DNA of 30,833 nucleotides from JARROD01 sp037384225 (GTDB lineage Bacteria; Pseudomonadota; Gammaproteobacteria; Pseudomonadales; Cellvibrionaceae): contig JARROD010000115.1 of assembly GCA_037384225.1 (NCBI GenBank), forward strand, positions 1 through 30,833. The letters run 5' to 3'. Position 1 is the first letter of the stretch. Each line of letters opens with the position of its first letter. The position numbers and the translations under genes are program-made. The notes below the pieces were generated by a model. It did not search any database. It was not told where the DNA came from and was given only the letters and a program-made list of their open reading frames with translations. Below, one piece after another: positions 9,243 through 17,201 of this stretch.

Positions 9243-10819
9243 ATGAAAAAATATTTCTTATTATCACTACTGTGCTTCAGTACCTGGCTTCAGGCAGCGG
9301 AATTGACCGCAACGGTGGACAGATCCAAAATTTTTCTTTCAGACACCCTGAATCTGACCGTTCGCTTTAGCCAACAGAATGGAACCGGCAGCCCGGATTT
9401 CAGCCTACTGGAACAACAATTTGACATATTGAGCAATAACCGCAGCAGCCAATACCGCAACATTAACGGCCAGATCGAATCCTTTACTCAGTGGCAGCTA
9501 ATGCTCGCCCCAAAAGCGGTCGGCAAACTGCTTATCCCCTCATTTGAATTTGATGGCGCTTTCAGTGATGCCATTGCGATTCAGGTTTTTAAGGAGCAAC
9601 CGGTTCAATCCGGTCAACTACGGGATATCTTTCTGGAAACGGAACTCAGTAAAGAAAAGGTGTTTGTGCAGGAACAGTTTTTATTGACTGTGCGCCTGCA
9701 TACGTCAGTTAGCCTGCAGGGGTTTGACAAAGAAGAACTGGTGCTGGCCGACGCCCGGGTGGAGCAGGTTGCCGAACACAAGTATCAGCGCCAAATCCGT
9801 GGCCGAACCTATCTGGTCGTCGAAACGGTATACGCGGTTTTCCCGCAGACCAGCGGCGAGTTGATTATTCCTCCCAAAACCTGGACGGTCTCCAAACCGA
9901 ACCGCAATCGAAACTTTTTTGATCCATTTAACAACCGCGGCGGACAGATACAGCGCTTGCGCACCCAGGAGCAACGTATTTCCGTGCTGGCAAAACCCAG
10001 CAACTATCCCGATGTACCCTGGCTGCCTGCGGAGGATATCACCCTGGAACAAAGCTGGAGTAATGCACCGGATCAATTTCGCGTTGGAGAACCCATAACA
10101 CGTACTCTGACGTTAAAGGCCAAAGGATTGACCTCCGCCCAGCTTCCCCCTTTACCCTTCAGCGACATAGTTGGAATTGGGACACACTGAACCAGCGTAT
10201 ACGCGAAGTCACCGTGCCGGTGCAGGAAATTACAGTGGCGCCTTCCGCCACCCCGACCATCAGCCCGCCCCCGGCTGTTACCGCCACTGGTCCGACTGTT
10301 ATCGATACCAATACGACCGTCACAGTAGGTGCTGATAACAGCCAAATCTGGCTGTGGCAGTTAAGTACCCTCCTGTTCGCCCTGCTCTCGCTCGGGTTCG
10401 CCCTGCTGTGGTGGCAGCGCCGTTCCCCAGCCAGTGACATTCGGTCCCGGCCGAACACCCCATCAATACCCACCGGTGAAAAGCAGGCCTACAGGCAATT
10501 GCAACAGGCATTGCGGCAGACATCACCACAAACGCTGCAGTGTCAGGACCTGCTCAAGGTACGCCAGGCACTACTCCACTGGGCGCAAATCCATACGCGA
10601 AATCCAACCCTCACTCAAATTGGAGCCGTGGCGGCACACGCCGACAGCGCCGAACTGAAGACACAATTACAGGCGCTGGATGCGGCAATCTACGGCAACG
10701 GAAAATACGACAAGCGGGATATGGAAAAACTTCTCGAACAACTCAGTGTATGGAGACGCGGTGGGCAGACCACCACTGCCCCGGGGAGGTCAGCTTTACC
10801 TGAACTATATACGGGTTAA
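9243..10819 (+). pseudogene. BatD-like protein, disrupted by an internal deletion and frame change near 10150-10170
   Basis: BatD is the last member of the Bat operon: a secreted, membrane-anchored protein with Ig-like domains. The 5' part (9243-10190) encodes a signal peptide (MKKYFLLSLLCFSTWLQA) and the BatD body, then runs into a stop just after QLPPLPFSD. The rest continues in another frame from about 10151: SWNWDTLNQRIREVTVPVQE, a transmembrane helix about 10344-10405, and a cytoplasmic helical tail ending at 10819. Intact family members have roughly 50 residues between these points, so the join looks like a deletion that is not a multiple of three. The sequence TTTACCCTTC at the join fits both the left side (PLPF) and the expected FTLP on the right. 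ATG 9243 is preferred over 9195 because the signal peptide starts there. True mutation and assembly error cannot be separated here. Confidence 0.85.
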
Positions 10820-10871
10820 CCCCCACATTTAAACTATAGATGCCATTACTCACTGAAATTTGGTAATTTTG

Positions 10872-10897
10872 ACGGGGGTGGTTATTAACCATCCCGT
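10872..10897 (+). terminator. Stem-loop after the Bat operon, possible terminator
   Basis: ACGGGGGTGGTT pairs with AACCATCCCGT around a three-base loop, with one bulged base. It lies 53 bases after the BatD stop. The following T tract is very short, so intrinsic termination is uncertain. Confidence 0.45.
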
Positions 10898-10978
10898 TTA
10901 CTGTAATCGACAACCGCGTTAAAAATAAATATATGAGCTATAAATAATAGAGAGCCAGAACCCGAGAGCCAGTGAGAT

Positions 10979-11665
10979 ATGATCGCAAAAGACAGTCATC
11001 CTACCTGTCCGGTAGGCGAAAAACACTGCGAATATCTCGATGAAATTGCCTCATTGCGCAGGCAGGTTCGAGAGTTATCGAAATTGGTGCACAAGGATTC
11101 GCTGACGGGCATCTTCAATTTCCGCTTTTTAATCCAGTCCCTGGAGCTGGAAATGGAGCGCACCCGGCGTTGCGATGTACCCACGGTTTTGATACTGGCC
11201 GATCTCGACCACTTTAAGCAAGTCAACGACACCTGGGGCCATAAAACCGGCAATGACGCCCTGGTGCAAATAGCGAATTCGATCCGTGGAGTGGTGCGCA
11301 AGCTGGATATTCCCTGCCGGTTCGGCGGCGAAGAATTCGCCATCATCCTCCCTTCGACTGAACTTCTAGTGGGCATTCAGGTCGCCGAACGCATTAGAAA
11401 CACTATCCAGCAAACGCCCTTACTGACCAACGACGGGGAAATAAACCTAACAGCCAGTTTTGGCGTCGATGTGTATGTAGCGACCCAAAATGAAACACCA
11501 GAGTTATTTATCAAACGCACTGACCTTTATTTGTATCAGGCTAAGACAGACGGTCGCAACTGTGTCGCCCACGCAACAAGTGAGCGTATTAAAGCCGAGA
11601 GCAATATCACTGCTGGCGAACGCAATGCCCTGTTCAATTTATTTCGCCCGGACAAAAAACGCTAA
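10979..11665 (+). CDS. Diguanylate cyclase (GGDEF domain)
   Basis: Predicted to make cyclic di-GMP from two GTP in the cytoplasm. In 228 residues there is a short N-terminal Cys/His-containing stretch (C10, H16, C17), then a short coiled coil (about 20-37), then a GGDEF domain. That domain has DSLTGIFN (40-47), DLDHFKQVNDTWGH (75-88) and the active-site signature GGEEF (116-120). The product-inhibition site RKLD (107-110) sits exactly five residues before GGEEF, so feedback control is expected. There is no transmembrane or recognised sensor domain. The ATG is preceded by weak GAGA purines. The stop codon overlaps the convergent TSUP gene stop (11662-11665). The gene is separated from the Bat operon by about 160 bases, so it is probably transcribed on its own. 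Confidence 0.93.
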   Translation: MIAKDSHPTCPVGEKHCEYLDEIASLRRQVRELSKLVHKDSLTGIFNFRFLIQSLELEMERTRRCDVPTVLILADLDHFKQVNDTWGHKTGNDALVQIANSIRGVVRKLDIPCRFGGEEFAIILPSTELLVGIQVAERIRNTIQQTPLLTNDGEINLTASFGVDVYVATQNETPELFIKRTDLYLYQAKTDGRNCVAHATSERIKAESNITAGERNALFNLFRPDKKR

Positions 11666-12423
11666 ATAAATAGGGCCGCCGTACAGGCGAACAGTGTCAT
11701 AAAAAATAAAAATAACTTCAATGTCCGCTGACTGACGTTAATCGCGAGTTTTACCGCAAAATGTGCCCCCACCATGGTTCCGCTGGCTAAAATTAATCCC
11801 GGTACCCAGGCAATTTGATTCCTGGCGATAAAAATCACCAAAGCAACCGCGGTAAAAACACCGGTACACACCATTTTCAATGCATTTGCCCTAACCAGAT
11901 CATAGCGCAAGCTTCCCGCCAATGCGGCCAAAAGAATAAAACCGACACCGGCCTGGACAAAACCACCATAAAATCCGGCCCCAAGCAGTGATAAAAACGC
12001 TGTAGGACTTTCACTGACATTCAGCACCCGGGCGCCCTGAGGCGGCATAACCGTCGAAGGTTTGAGCAATATGAGCAGTGCCATTGCCACCATGGCACCG
12101 AGCAAAACCGGCTTTAACAACCCGTTGGGCATATACGAGGCGGATGCGGCCCCCAGGATTCCGCCAAGCAGTGTAGGCACGAGAATTGCCAACACTCCTT
12201 TGGTGGGCAATTTATCGTATTTTTTAAAACTCTTTACCGCCACCAGCGTCTGCAGAAAAACGCCCACACGATTGGTGGCATTGGCGATTTCCGGCGGCAT
12301 CCCCATTATCATCAACGCCGGAATAGTCAGGTTCGAACCACCTCCGGCCAGCGTATTAACAACGCCGGCAATCAGGCCGGTGGTCATCAGTAATAAAATA
12401 TAAAACAGGGAATAATCTGACAT
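11662..12423 (-). CDS. TSUP/TauE-SafE family membrane transporter
   Basis: A 253-residue polytopic inner-membrane protein with about eight hydrophobic segments. The N-terminal motif LAGGGSNLTIPAL (about 26-38), which follows the first helix, is typical of the TauE/SafE (DUF81) family, as is a second related half containing GAGFYGGFVQAG. Members export sulfite, sulfoacetate or related organic anions; the substrate here cannot be told from sequence. Its stop overlaps the convergent GGDEF gene. It lies 109 bases downstream of the efpL stop in the same direction, but the inverted repeat between them makes co-transcription doubtful. Confidence 0.9.
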   Translation of the reverse strand: MSDYSLFYILLLMTTGLIAGVVNTLAGGGSNLTIPALMIMGMPPEIANATNRVGVFLQTLVAVKSFKKYDKLPTKGVLAILVPTLLGGILGAASASYMPNGLLKPVLLGAMVAMALLILLKPSTVMPPQGARVLNVSESPTAFLSLLGAGFYGGFVQAGVGFILLAALAGSLRYDLVRANALKMVCTGVFTAVALVIFIARNQIAWVPGLILASGTMVGAHFAVKLAINVSQRTLKLFLFFMTLFACTAALFI

Positions 12424-12450
12424 TTCAATGGCGCTGAATTAACCCGTTGC

Positions 12451-12540
12451 AGAGTCTACCCTATCGTTGCATAAAATGCAGCTATAGAAGGCGTGAAGCG
12501 GTCCTGGGCCGAAAATTGATGTAACGATAGGGTCTACACT
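12451..12540. repeat. Long-spaced inverted repeat between efpL and the TSUP gene
   Basis: Arms at 12451-12470 and 12521-12540 match at 16 of 20 positions as inverted copies, with core CCCTATCGTT. The right arm contains the efpL stop codon (12534-12536). The core CCTATCGTTGC occurs again at 13125-13135, just upstream of efpL. The spacer holds no gene. Confidence 0.7.
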
Positions 12541-13100
12541 CGAGACATAAATTTTCCCGTTAGTGTATTCACTTTTACCATCTCACCTGGCTCCAGGTAT
12601 TCCGGGACCTGCACTTCCAATCCCGTCGAGAGCAGTGCCGGTTTTGTCCGTCCTGTGGCCGTCGCTCCTTTTATTCCCGGAGCCGTTTCTGTAACTTCAA
12701 GTACCACTGACTGAGGCAACTCGATCCCCAATAACGCACCGTCCACCAGCAATGCTGTAATGCCTTCCAGCCCCTCGACCAGGTAGGGCGTCAGTCCCTC
12801 CAGTTCCTCACCATCCATTTCATACTGGCTGTAGTCCTCCATATTCATAAACGTATATGAATCGCCATCCTGGTAGGAATATTGTACCGGCACCCGGGCG
12901 CAATCCGCCTCTTTAAGTACGTCGTCACCTTTGTAGGACTGATCGAATTTTTGTTTAGTCTGCAGATTGGTAAAGCGGACCTTGTATAAGGTGGCCGCCC
13001 CCCTGGAGGACGGACTTTTAGCTTCAACTTGTTTTACTATATGCGGGGCACCATTGATTTCAACAATAACCCCTTTTTTTAATTCACTTGCCTTTGGCAC
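12534..13100 (-). CDS. yeiP: Elongation factor P-like protein EfpL (YeiP)
   Basis: A 188-residue EF-P paralogue that enters stalled ribosomes and relieves arrest at proline and other difficult sequences. The N-terminus (MPKASELKKG) and the loop SPSSRGAATLYK match the YeiP branch rather than EF-P itself. The loop tip carries arginine 33 instead of the lysine modified in many EF-Ps. The C-terminal signature ETAPGIKGATATGRTKPA is also typical. I place the start at GTG 13100, preceded by AGAGGA at good spacing; a TTG one codon upstream is possible. Cytoplasmic, single gene, transcribed away from the universal stress gene. Short inverted copies of CCTATCGTTRC lie on both sides of the gene. Confidence 0.93.
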   Translation of the reverse strand: MPKASELKKGVIVEINGAPHIVKQVEAKSPSSRGAATLYKVRFTNLQTKQKFDQSYKGDDVLKEADCARVPVQYSYQDGDSYTFMNMEDYSQYEMDGEELEGLTPYLVEGLEGITALLVDGALLGIELPQSVVLEVTETAPGIKGATATGRTKPALLSTGLEVQVPEYLEPGEMVKVNTLTGKFMSRV

Positions 13101-13158
13101 CAATTTTCCTCTTAATTCGCTAATCCTATCGTTGCGGCGTTGTTCAACGTTTCGTGAA

Positions 13159-13173
13159 CGGGCCTAAGGCCCG
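13159..13173. other. Perfect hairpin CGGGCC-TAA-GGCCCG downstream of the stress-protein gene
   Basis: A six-base-pair perfect stem with a three-base loop lies 20 bases beyond the stop of the minus-strand universal stress gene and 59 bases upstream of efpL. It may be part of a terminator, but no T tract follows on the minus strand. It could also influence efpL transcription. Confidence 0.45.
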
Positions 13174-13192
13174 CGCGCGAAAGCTGCCAGCA

Positions 13193-14026
13193 TCACTCGC
13201 CGGTCGTAAATTCCGTGTTAACCACGATCACATCGACATCGAGACCGGAAATTACCCGCTCAGCGGTATTGCCCCGGCGGGTTTTAGCCAAGCCGGTCTG
13301 TCCCAACGTCCCAATGACAACAACATCGGCGTCAATTTCTTTGGCAACAGCAGAAATGGTTTCATCCGTATACCCCTGCTTAACGTGAATTTTTTCGGCA
13401 GCCAGCCCTGTCTCCTTGACCAGCTTGCCCCGATCCGGGTAATGCAGCGAGTCCAAATAAGCGTTTACCACATGAAAGTCAGCGCCATAGTGATCCGCAA
13501 GCCACTTGCCATGTCCCAGAATATTGGTATTGAGTTCTCTTTGAAATTCTCTCGTGGCCTGAAAATTTACCGCCGCCAGTACTGTTTTTCGCTTCGGCTT
13601 GGCGCCGGGCCGAACCAGTACAACGGGGCAAAAGGCGTTTTTCAGTAGTTCCCACTTGGATTCACTGAACGTTAACCGACGGATATTAGACTTCGCGTGC
13701 ACAGGCAATAAAATCACGTCGGCGCCAAAGCGCCCGGCAGACTTCATAATGGATTTCTGCCACTCCGAACACCAGGAGACTTCAACCTGGTATTCCAACC
13801 CTGCCGCCTTCAAAGGGCCTTGAATTTGCTCCTCAAACCAATTGCCATCGCGAAACAGGTTGTCATTAACGGCCCGGGTGTCCACACTCTCACTATCCAC
13901 CGCAATGAATATATACAATTTCGGTCTGGATTTTCGGCTCTCAGCGGTAATGATGGCCCGCTGTAAAGCGACATGTGTTTCATCACTCGGATCCACCACT
14001 ACAAATACATTTTCTTGAATAAACAT
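13193..14026 (-). CDS. Tandem universal stress protein (UspE-like)
   Basis: A 277-residue cytoplasmic protein made of two UspA folds (about 1-150 and 151-277), the size and layout of UspE. The second domain keeps the nucleotide-binding pattern G-2X-G-9X-G-N-T (in IGTLGQTGLAKTRRGNT). The first lacks it (PVHAKSNIRRLTF in that place), the asymmetry usual for the family. USPs respond to starvation, redox and other stresses; the specific role is unknown. AGGTAATAAATT precedes the ATG. It is followed by a perfect GC hairpin and then efpL in the same direction, but with a gap of about 90 bases. Confidence 0.88.
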   Translation of the reverse strand: MFIQENVFVVVDPSDETHVALQRAIITAESRKSRPKLYIFIAVDSESVDTRAVNDNLFRDGNWFEEQIQGPLKAAGLEYQVEVSWCSEWQKSIMKSAGRFGADVILLPVHAKSNIRRLTFSESKWELLKNAFCPVVLVRPGAKPKRKTVLAAVNFQATREFQRELNTNILGHGKWLADHYGADFHVVNAYLDSLHYPDRGKLVKETGLAAEKIHVKQGYTDETISAVAKEIDADVVVIGTLGQTGLAKTRRGNTAERVISGLDVDVIVVNTEFTTGE

Positions 14027-14241
14027 AATTTATTACCTGTAATACCTATCGGGCCTGACTTCACCCTTTTTGAAATTCATCGCTTGCGATCCGTCGTCAT
14101 TTAAGCATAACCCCCAGTTGCAGCCAAGTTTGGGCCGTCCCTCACAACCGGGGACACCCAAATTAGATCAATAAACAGCCTGTCAAACCGGATGTCGCAA
14201 CCATCGCGGCCAGAACCTCGGCCATCAGACCGCGACTAAGG

Positions 14242-14282
14242 AGGTAACTTCTCAATTACCGGGGGTATTTGAGAAGCTACCT
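14242..14282. repeat. Palindromic member of the GTARCTTCTCAAT repeat family
   Basis: Arms 14242-14255 (AGGTAACTTCTCAA) and 14269-14282 (TTGAGAAGCTACCT) pair at 13 of 14 positions around a 13-base loop. The same half-site recurs at 15603 and 17148. It lies 13 bases past the stop of the DUF3012 gene, in a position to act as a transcript 3' structure. The rest of the 14027-14295 gap shows no gene. Confidence 0.75.
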
Positions 14283-14295
14283 AAGACGGGTGCAG

Positions 14296-14466
14296 CTATT
14301 TAAAAACACAGTGTTTGGCAAAATCCGTGGCTTCGTTGGTACTCCAGTCGCCCTTGGGTTTTTCTTTCATATCCTCACACCAGGCTTCGCTGCCCACTTT
14401 CGGAGAACAACCACACAACACAGTGATCGCAACACCCACCAGGAGCAAGGATTGTAAAATTTTCAT
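14296..14466 (-). CDS. Small DUF3012 lipoprotein
   Basis: A 56-residue secreted lipoprotein. A hydrophobic signal (residues 4-17) ends in LCGC, with Cys20 as the lipidation site. The mature part contains EAWCEDMKEKPKGDW and a tail DFAKHCVFK, which I recognise as DUF3012, a family of tiny gammaproteobacterial lipoproteins of unknown function. The cysteines in WCEDM and KHC (30 and 53) could form a disulfide. GGGGGA lies eight bases before the ATG. It sits between hemB and the stress gene and is followed by a palindromic repeat. Easily missed because of its length. Confidence 0.88.
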   Translation of the reverse strand: MKILQSLLLVGVAITVLCGCSPKVGSEAWCEDMKEKPKGDWSTNEATDFAKHCVFK

Positions 14467-14512
14467 AGCTTGAGTCCCCCAAAGTCAGACTGAATATAGT
14501 CAAATGCCAAAT

Positions 14513-15490
14513 TTATTTCGCCAGCCAACCGGCGATATCTTCAGCATAGTAGGTAATAATCAAATCTGCACCGGCGCGCTTAAACGCCGTCATGGTTTCC
14601 AGAACGATCGCTTTCTCCTCGATAACCCCGGCCTTGGCAGCCGCTTTGATCATCGCAAACTCACCGCTGACGTGGTAAACCGCCAGCGGCCGGAACGTGT
14701 TAGCCCGAATATCGGCGAGTACATCGAGATAGGCGATCCCCGGTTTTACCATCAAAATATCCGCGCCCTCTTGTTCGTCCTGTAGGGATTCCGCCAGCGC
14801 CTCGCGACTGTTGGCTGGATCCATCTGATAACTGTCCCGACTACCTTTGAAGCTACTGTCGACAGCGTCTCGGAAGGGGCCGTAGAAAGCGGACGAAAAC
14901 TTGGTTGAATAAGACATCACCGGTATCGTGTGATAGCCGTTGCCGTCCAACGCTTCACGTATCGCCGCGATCATACCGTCCATCATGCCCGAGGGCGCCA
15001 CCATATCCACCCCCGCCCGCGCCGCCGCCAGTACCTGTTTTTGCAGGTTTTCCAGCGTTTTATCATTATCGACATCATTTTCATCCACAACGCCGCAATG
15101 GCCGTGGCTGGTGTATTCGCAAAAACAGTTGTCGCTGATAACCAGCATTTCCGGCTGGGTTGCCTTGGCAGCGCGAATCATCCGGGCCATCAGGCCATCA
15201 TCGCTCCAGCTGTCGGAACCGCTGGCGTCCTTGTGGCTGGAAACACCAAACAGGATTATCGCGCGAATACCTTTTTTCCAGGCCTGCTGAACAACTTCCG
15301 GCAGCGCCACTTCCGGATAGCGGTACACACCCGGCATGCTGCTTATCTCCACCCGCGATTCAATATTCTCTTCGACGAAAATCGGCAGTATCAGGTCATC
15401 TGTCCGCAGGTGTGTCTCTCTAACAAGGTTGCGCAGTACCGGTGTTTTGCGCAAACGGCGAAAACGAAAACCTGGAGTTGTAATAGTCAT
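14513..15490 (-). CDS. hemB: Delta-aminolevulinic acid dehydratase (porphobilinogen synthase)
   Basis: Condenses two 5-aminolevulinate molecules to porphobilinogen, the second common step of haem synthesis, in the cytoplasm. The 325 residues are full length. The cysteine cluster DNCFCEYTSHGHCG (Cys122, 124, 132) binds catalytic zinc in the usual way. MSYSTKFSSAFYGPFRDA carries Lys197 and LMVKPG carries Lys249, the two Schiff-base lysines. The N-terminal FRRLRKTPVLRNLVRET segment is typical. AGGA lies upstream of ATG 15490. The gene is intact, in contrast to its neighbour cysS. Confidence 0.97.
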   Translation of the reverse strand: MTITTPGFRFRRLRKTPVLRNLVRETHLRTDDLILPIFVEENIESRVEISSMPGVYRYPEVALPEVVQQAWKKGIRAIILFGVSSHKDASGSDSWSDDGLMARMIRAAKATQPEMLVISDNCFCEYTSHGHCGVVDENDVDNDKTLENLQKQVLAAARAGVDMVAPSGMMDGMIAAIREALDGNGYHTIPVMSYSTKFSSAFYGPFRDAVDSSFKGSRDSYQMDPANSREALAESLQDEQEGADILMVKPGIAYLDVLADIRANTFRPLAVYHVSGEFAMIKAAAKAGVIEEKAIVLETMTAFKRAGADLIITYYAEDIAGWLAK

Positions 15491-15601
15491 TCATTAATTC
15501 CTGCATAAAACTTCACAATATACTCCACTCGACAGGTACCCCCTAGCGGGAGTATCACACTTTTTACCAGCCTGTTTCCAACCTGTTTGGATGTACAAGC
15601 C

Positions 15602-15640
15602 GGTAACTTCTCAATAATCCGTGCTGTGTCAGGCGGACGT
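15602..15640. repeat. Dispersed repeat copy downstream of cysS
   Basis: Contains GGTAACTTCTCAATAA followed by GTGTCAGGCGGACGT. The same two blocks, in the same order and orientation, occur at 17148-17192 on the other side of cysS. It lies 24 bases past the cysS stop, between cysS and hemB. Confidence 0.75.
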
Positions 15641-15663
15641 TAAGCATCGCCGTCGCATTGGTT

Positions 15664-17105
15664 TTATTCTCTTCTCCACTGGGTTCCCTTCCTGGAATCC
15701 TCCAGCACCACACCGTTTTCCTTCAGCTGCTGGCGAATCGCATCGGCGCGAGAATAATCTTTATCCAATTTAGCCTTAGCACGCTCAGCGATCAAAGATT
15801 CTATCTCCTCTTCACCAATCTGATCGTCTGTTTGGATATCGCCGAAATCTTCCTCAGTACCGATAACCTCGGGCCTGGTGGTTTGGTACTCAGCACCACT
15901 CCGTATTTAATTTTTTGAGCGATAGGCTCGGGCCTAATAGTTTGGTGCCCGACTTGGGTCTTGAACCACACCTCGGGATCTTCTTGAAGCAACCCCATTA
16001 TCTTTCCGCACTCAAGCAGTTTTCCTTTCAGCAGGGGCTTTTTCTCCTCAGTCTCCCTGTTCAATTTCCTGGCGAGTTCGCGCAACTCACCAAGAGCGAC
16101 AGGGGAATTCAGATCGTCCAACAGCGCCTGAAAGGCTGGTTGCGGCTCCAGTTTAAATGAAAAATCAGCTTCCACATCCTTTGCTTTACGCAGCGCGTGA
16201 TAGAGGCTGTCCAGACTGGTTTTGGCCTGCTCCAACAGTGGCACGGAAAAATCCAGTGGGGAACGGTACTGCGCCGACAGCAGCGCAAAGCGGATTACCT
16301 CCCCTTTGTAGCGTTGCAACAGCTCGCGCACGGTGCGGAAATTGCCCAGGGACTTGGACATTTTTTCACCGTCGATATTAATGTAGCCGTTGTGCATCCA
16401 GTAGCGGACAAACTCCTTACCGCCGTGGGCACAGCAGCTTTGCGCCAGCTCGTTTTCGTGGTGGGGAAAAATCAGGTCGCGGCCGCCGCCGTGAATATCA
16501 ATGGTCTCGCCCAGATGCTTTTCAATCATCGCCGAGCATTCCAGATGCCAGCCGGGGCGTCCTCTGCCCCAGGGACTATTCCAGCCCGGCTCACTGTCAG
16601 TGGAGGGTTTCCAGAGTACAAAATCACCGGGATTTTTCTTGTAGGGCGCCACTTCCACCCGCGCGCCGTCGAGCATGTCCTCCAGGGAGCGGTGGGAAAG
16701 CGCGCCGTATTCGGGCATAGCGTGCACATCGAACAGCACATGTTCCTGGGCTACATAGGCATGGCCGCTTTCGTTCAGGCGTTCAACCATAGCGATCATC
16801 TCCTGCACGTGCTCCGTAGCACGGGCGAAGCGCTCCGCCAGATCGCCGATGGACTCGTCATTCTCCGCCGCGGCGCGAATGATCTTATCGTCGATATCAG
16901 TAATATTGCGGACGTAGGTCACCTCACCGTACAGAGTCTGCAGCAACCTGAATAGCGTATCGAATACCACCGCCGGACGGGCATTGCCGATATGCACCAG
17001 GTTGTAGACAGTGGGGCCGCAAACATACATTTTTACACGCCCAGGCTGGAGTGGTGTAAATTCTTCTTTTTTTCCAGTTTTGGTGTTGTATAAGTATAAA
17101 GCCAT
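15664..17105 (-). CDS. cysS: Cysteinyl-tRNA synthetase, frameshifted and internally rearranged as assembled
   Basis: Charges tRNA-Cys in the cytoplasm; normally essential. Start ATG 17105 (MALYLYNT) fits the family better than the upstream ATG 17159. The catalytic domain has the HIGH-like motif in CGPTVYNLVHIGN (29-41), the zinc-site segments WHLECSAM and PHHENE, and KMSKS (248-252). KMSKS is about 19 residues earlier than in E. coli CysRS (266-270). The missing block is the one usually found between AERF and RATEH (join near 16817-16829). The linker after DPEVWFK carries an imperfect 20-codon duplication. Inside it one base appears lost (about 15890-15910), so the original frame stops at 15801. 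The conserved tail (EEEIESLIAERAKAKLDKDYSRAD...WRRE, stop 15664) lies in the shifted frame. One extra A in an AAA run would restore 480 residues. Confidence 0.9.
15858..15946 (-). repeat. Imperfect direct duplication in the cysS linker
   Basis: Two 30-base copies (15858-15887 and 15917-15946) match at about 24 of 30 positions and share GGGCCT and TTTGGT blocks. Their offset is 59 bases, one less than 20 codons. In their own frames they encode HQTIRPEPIAQ and YQTTRPEVIGT, so the duplication was once in frame. Confidence 0.8.
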
Positions 17106-17147
17106 CAGATCTTTTTCATTAACTCCATTGTCATAGTCAACCACATT

Positions 17148-17195
17148 GTAGCTTCTCAATAACCCGGGGTAAGCACAGTGTCAGGCGGACGTCCG
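17148..17195. repeat. Dispersed repeat copy between glnS and cysS
   Basis: GTAGCTTCTCAATAA, CCCGGGG and GTGTCAGGCGGACGT appear in order. The segment ends in the perfect palindrome CGGACGTCCG (17186-17195). It begins seven bases past the glnS stop and mirrors the copy downstream of cysS. Confidence 0.75.
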
Positions 17196-17201
17196 GAGAT
17201 G

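Noticed and set aside
3494..10819. The MoxR/VWA cluster as a new defence system
   Set aside because: Gene content and order match the known Bat operon; no nuclease, toxin or other effector is present.
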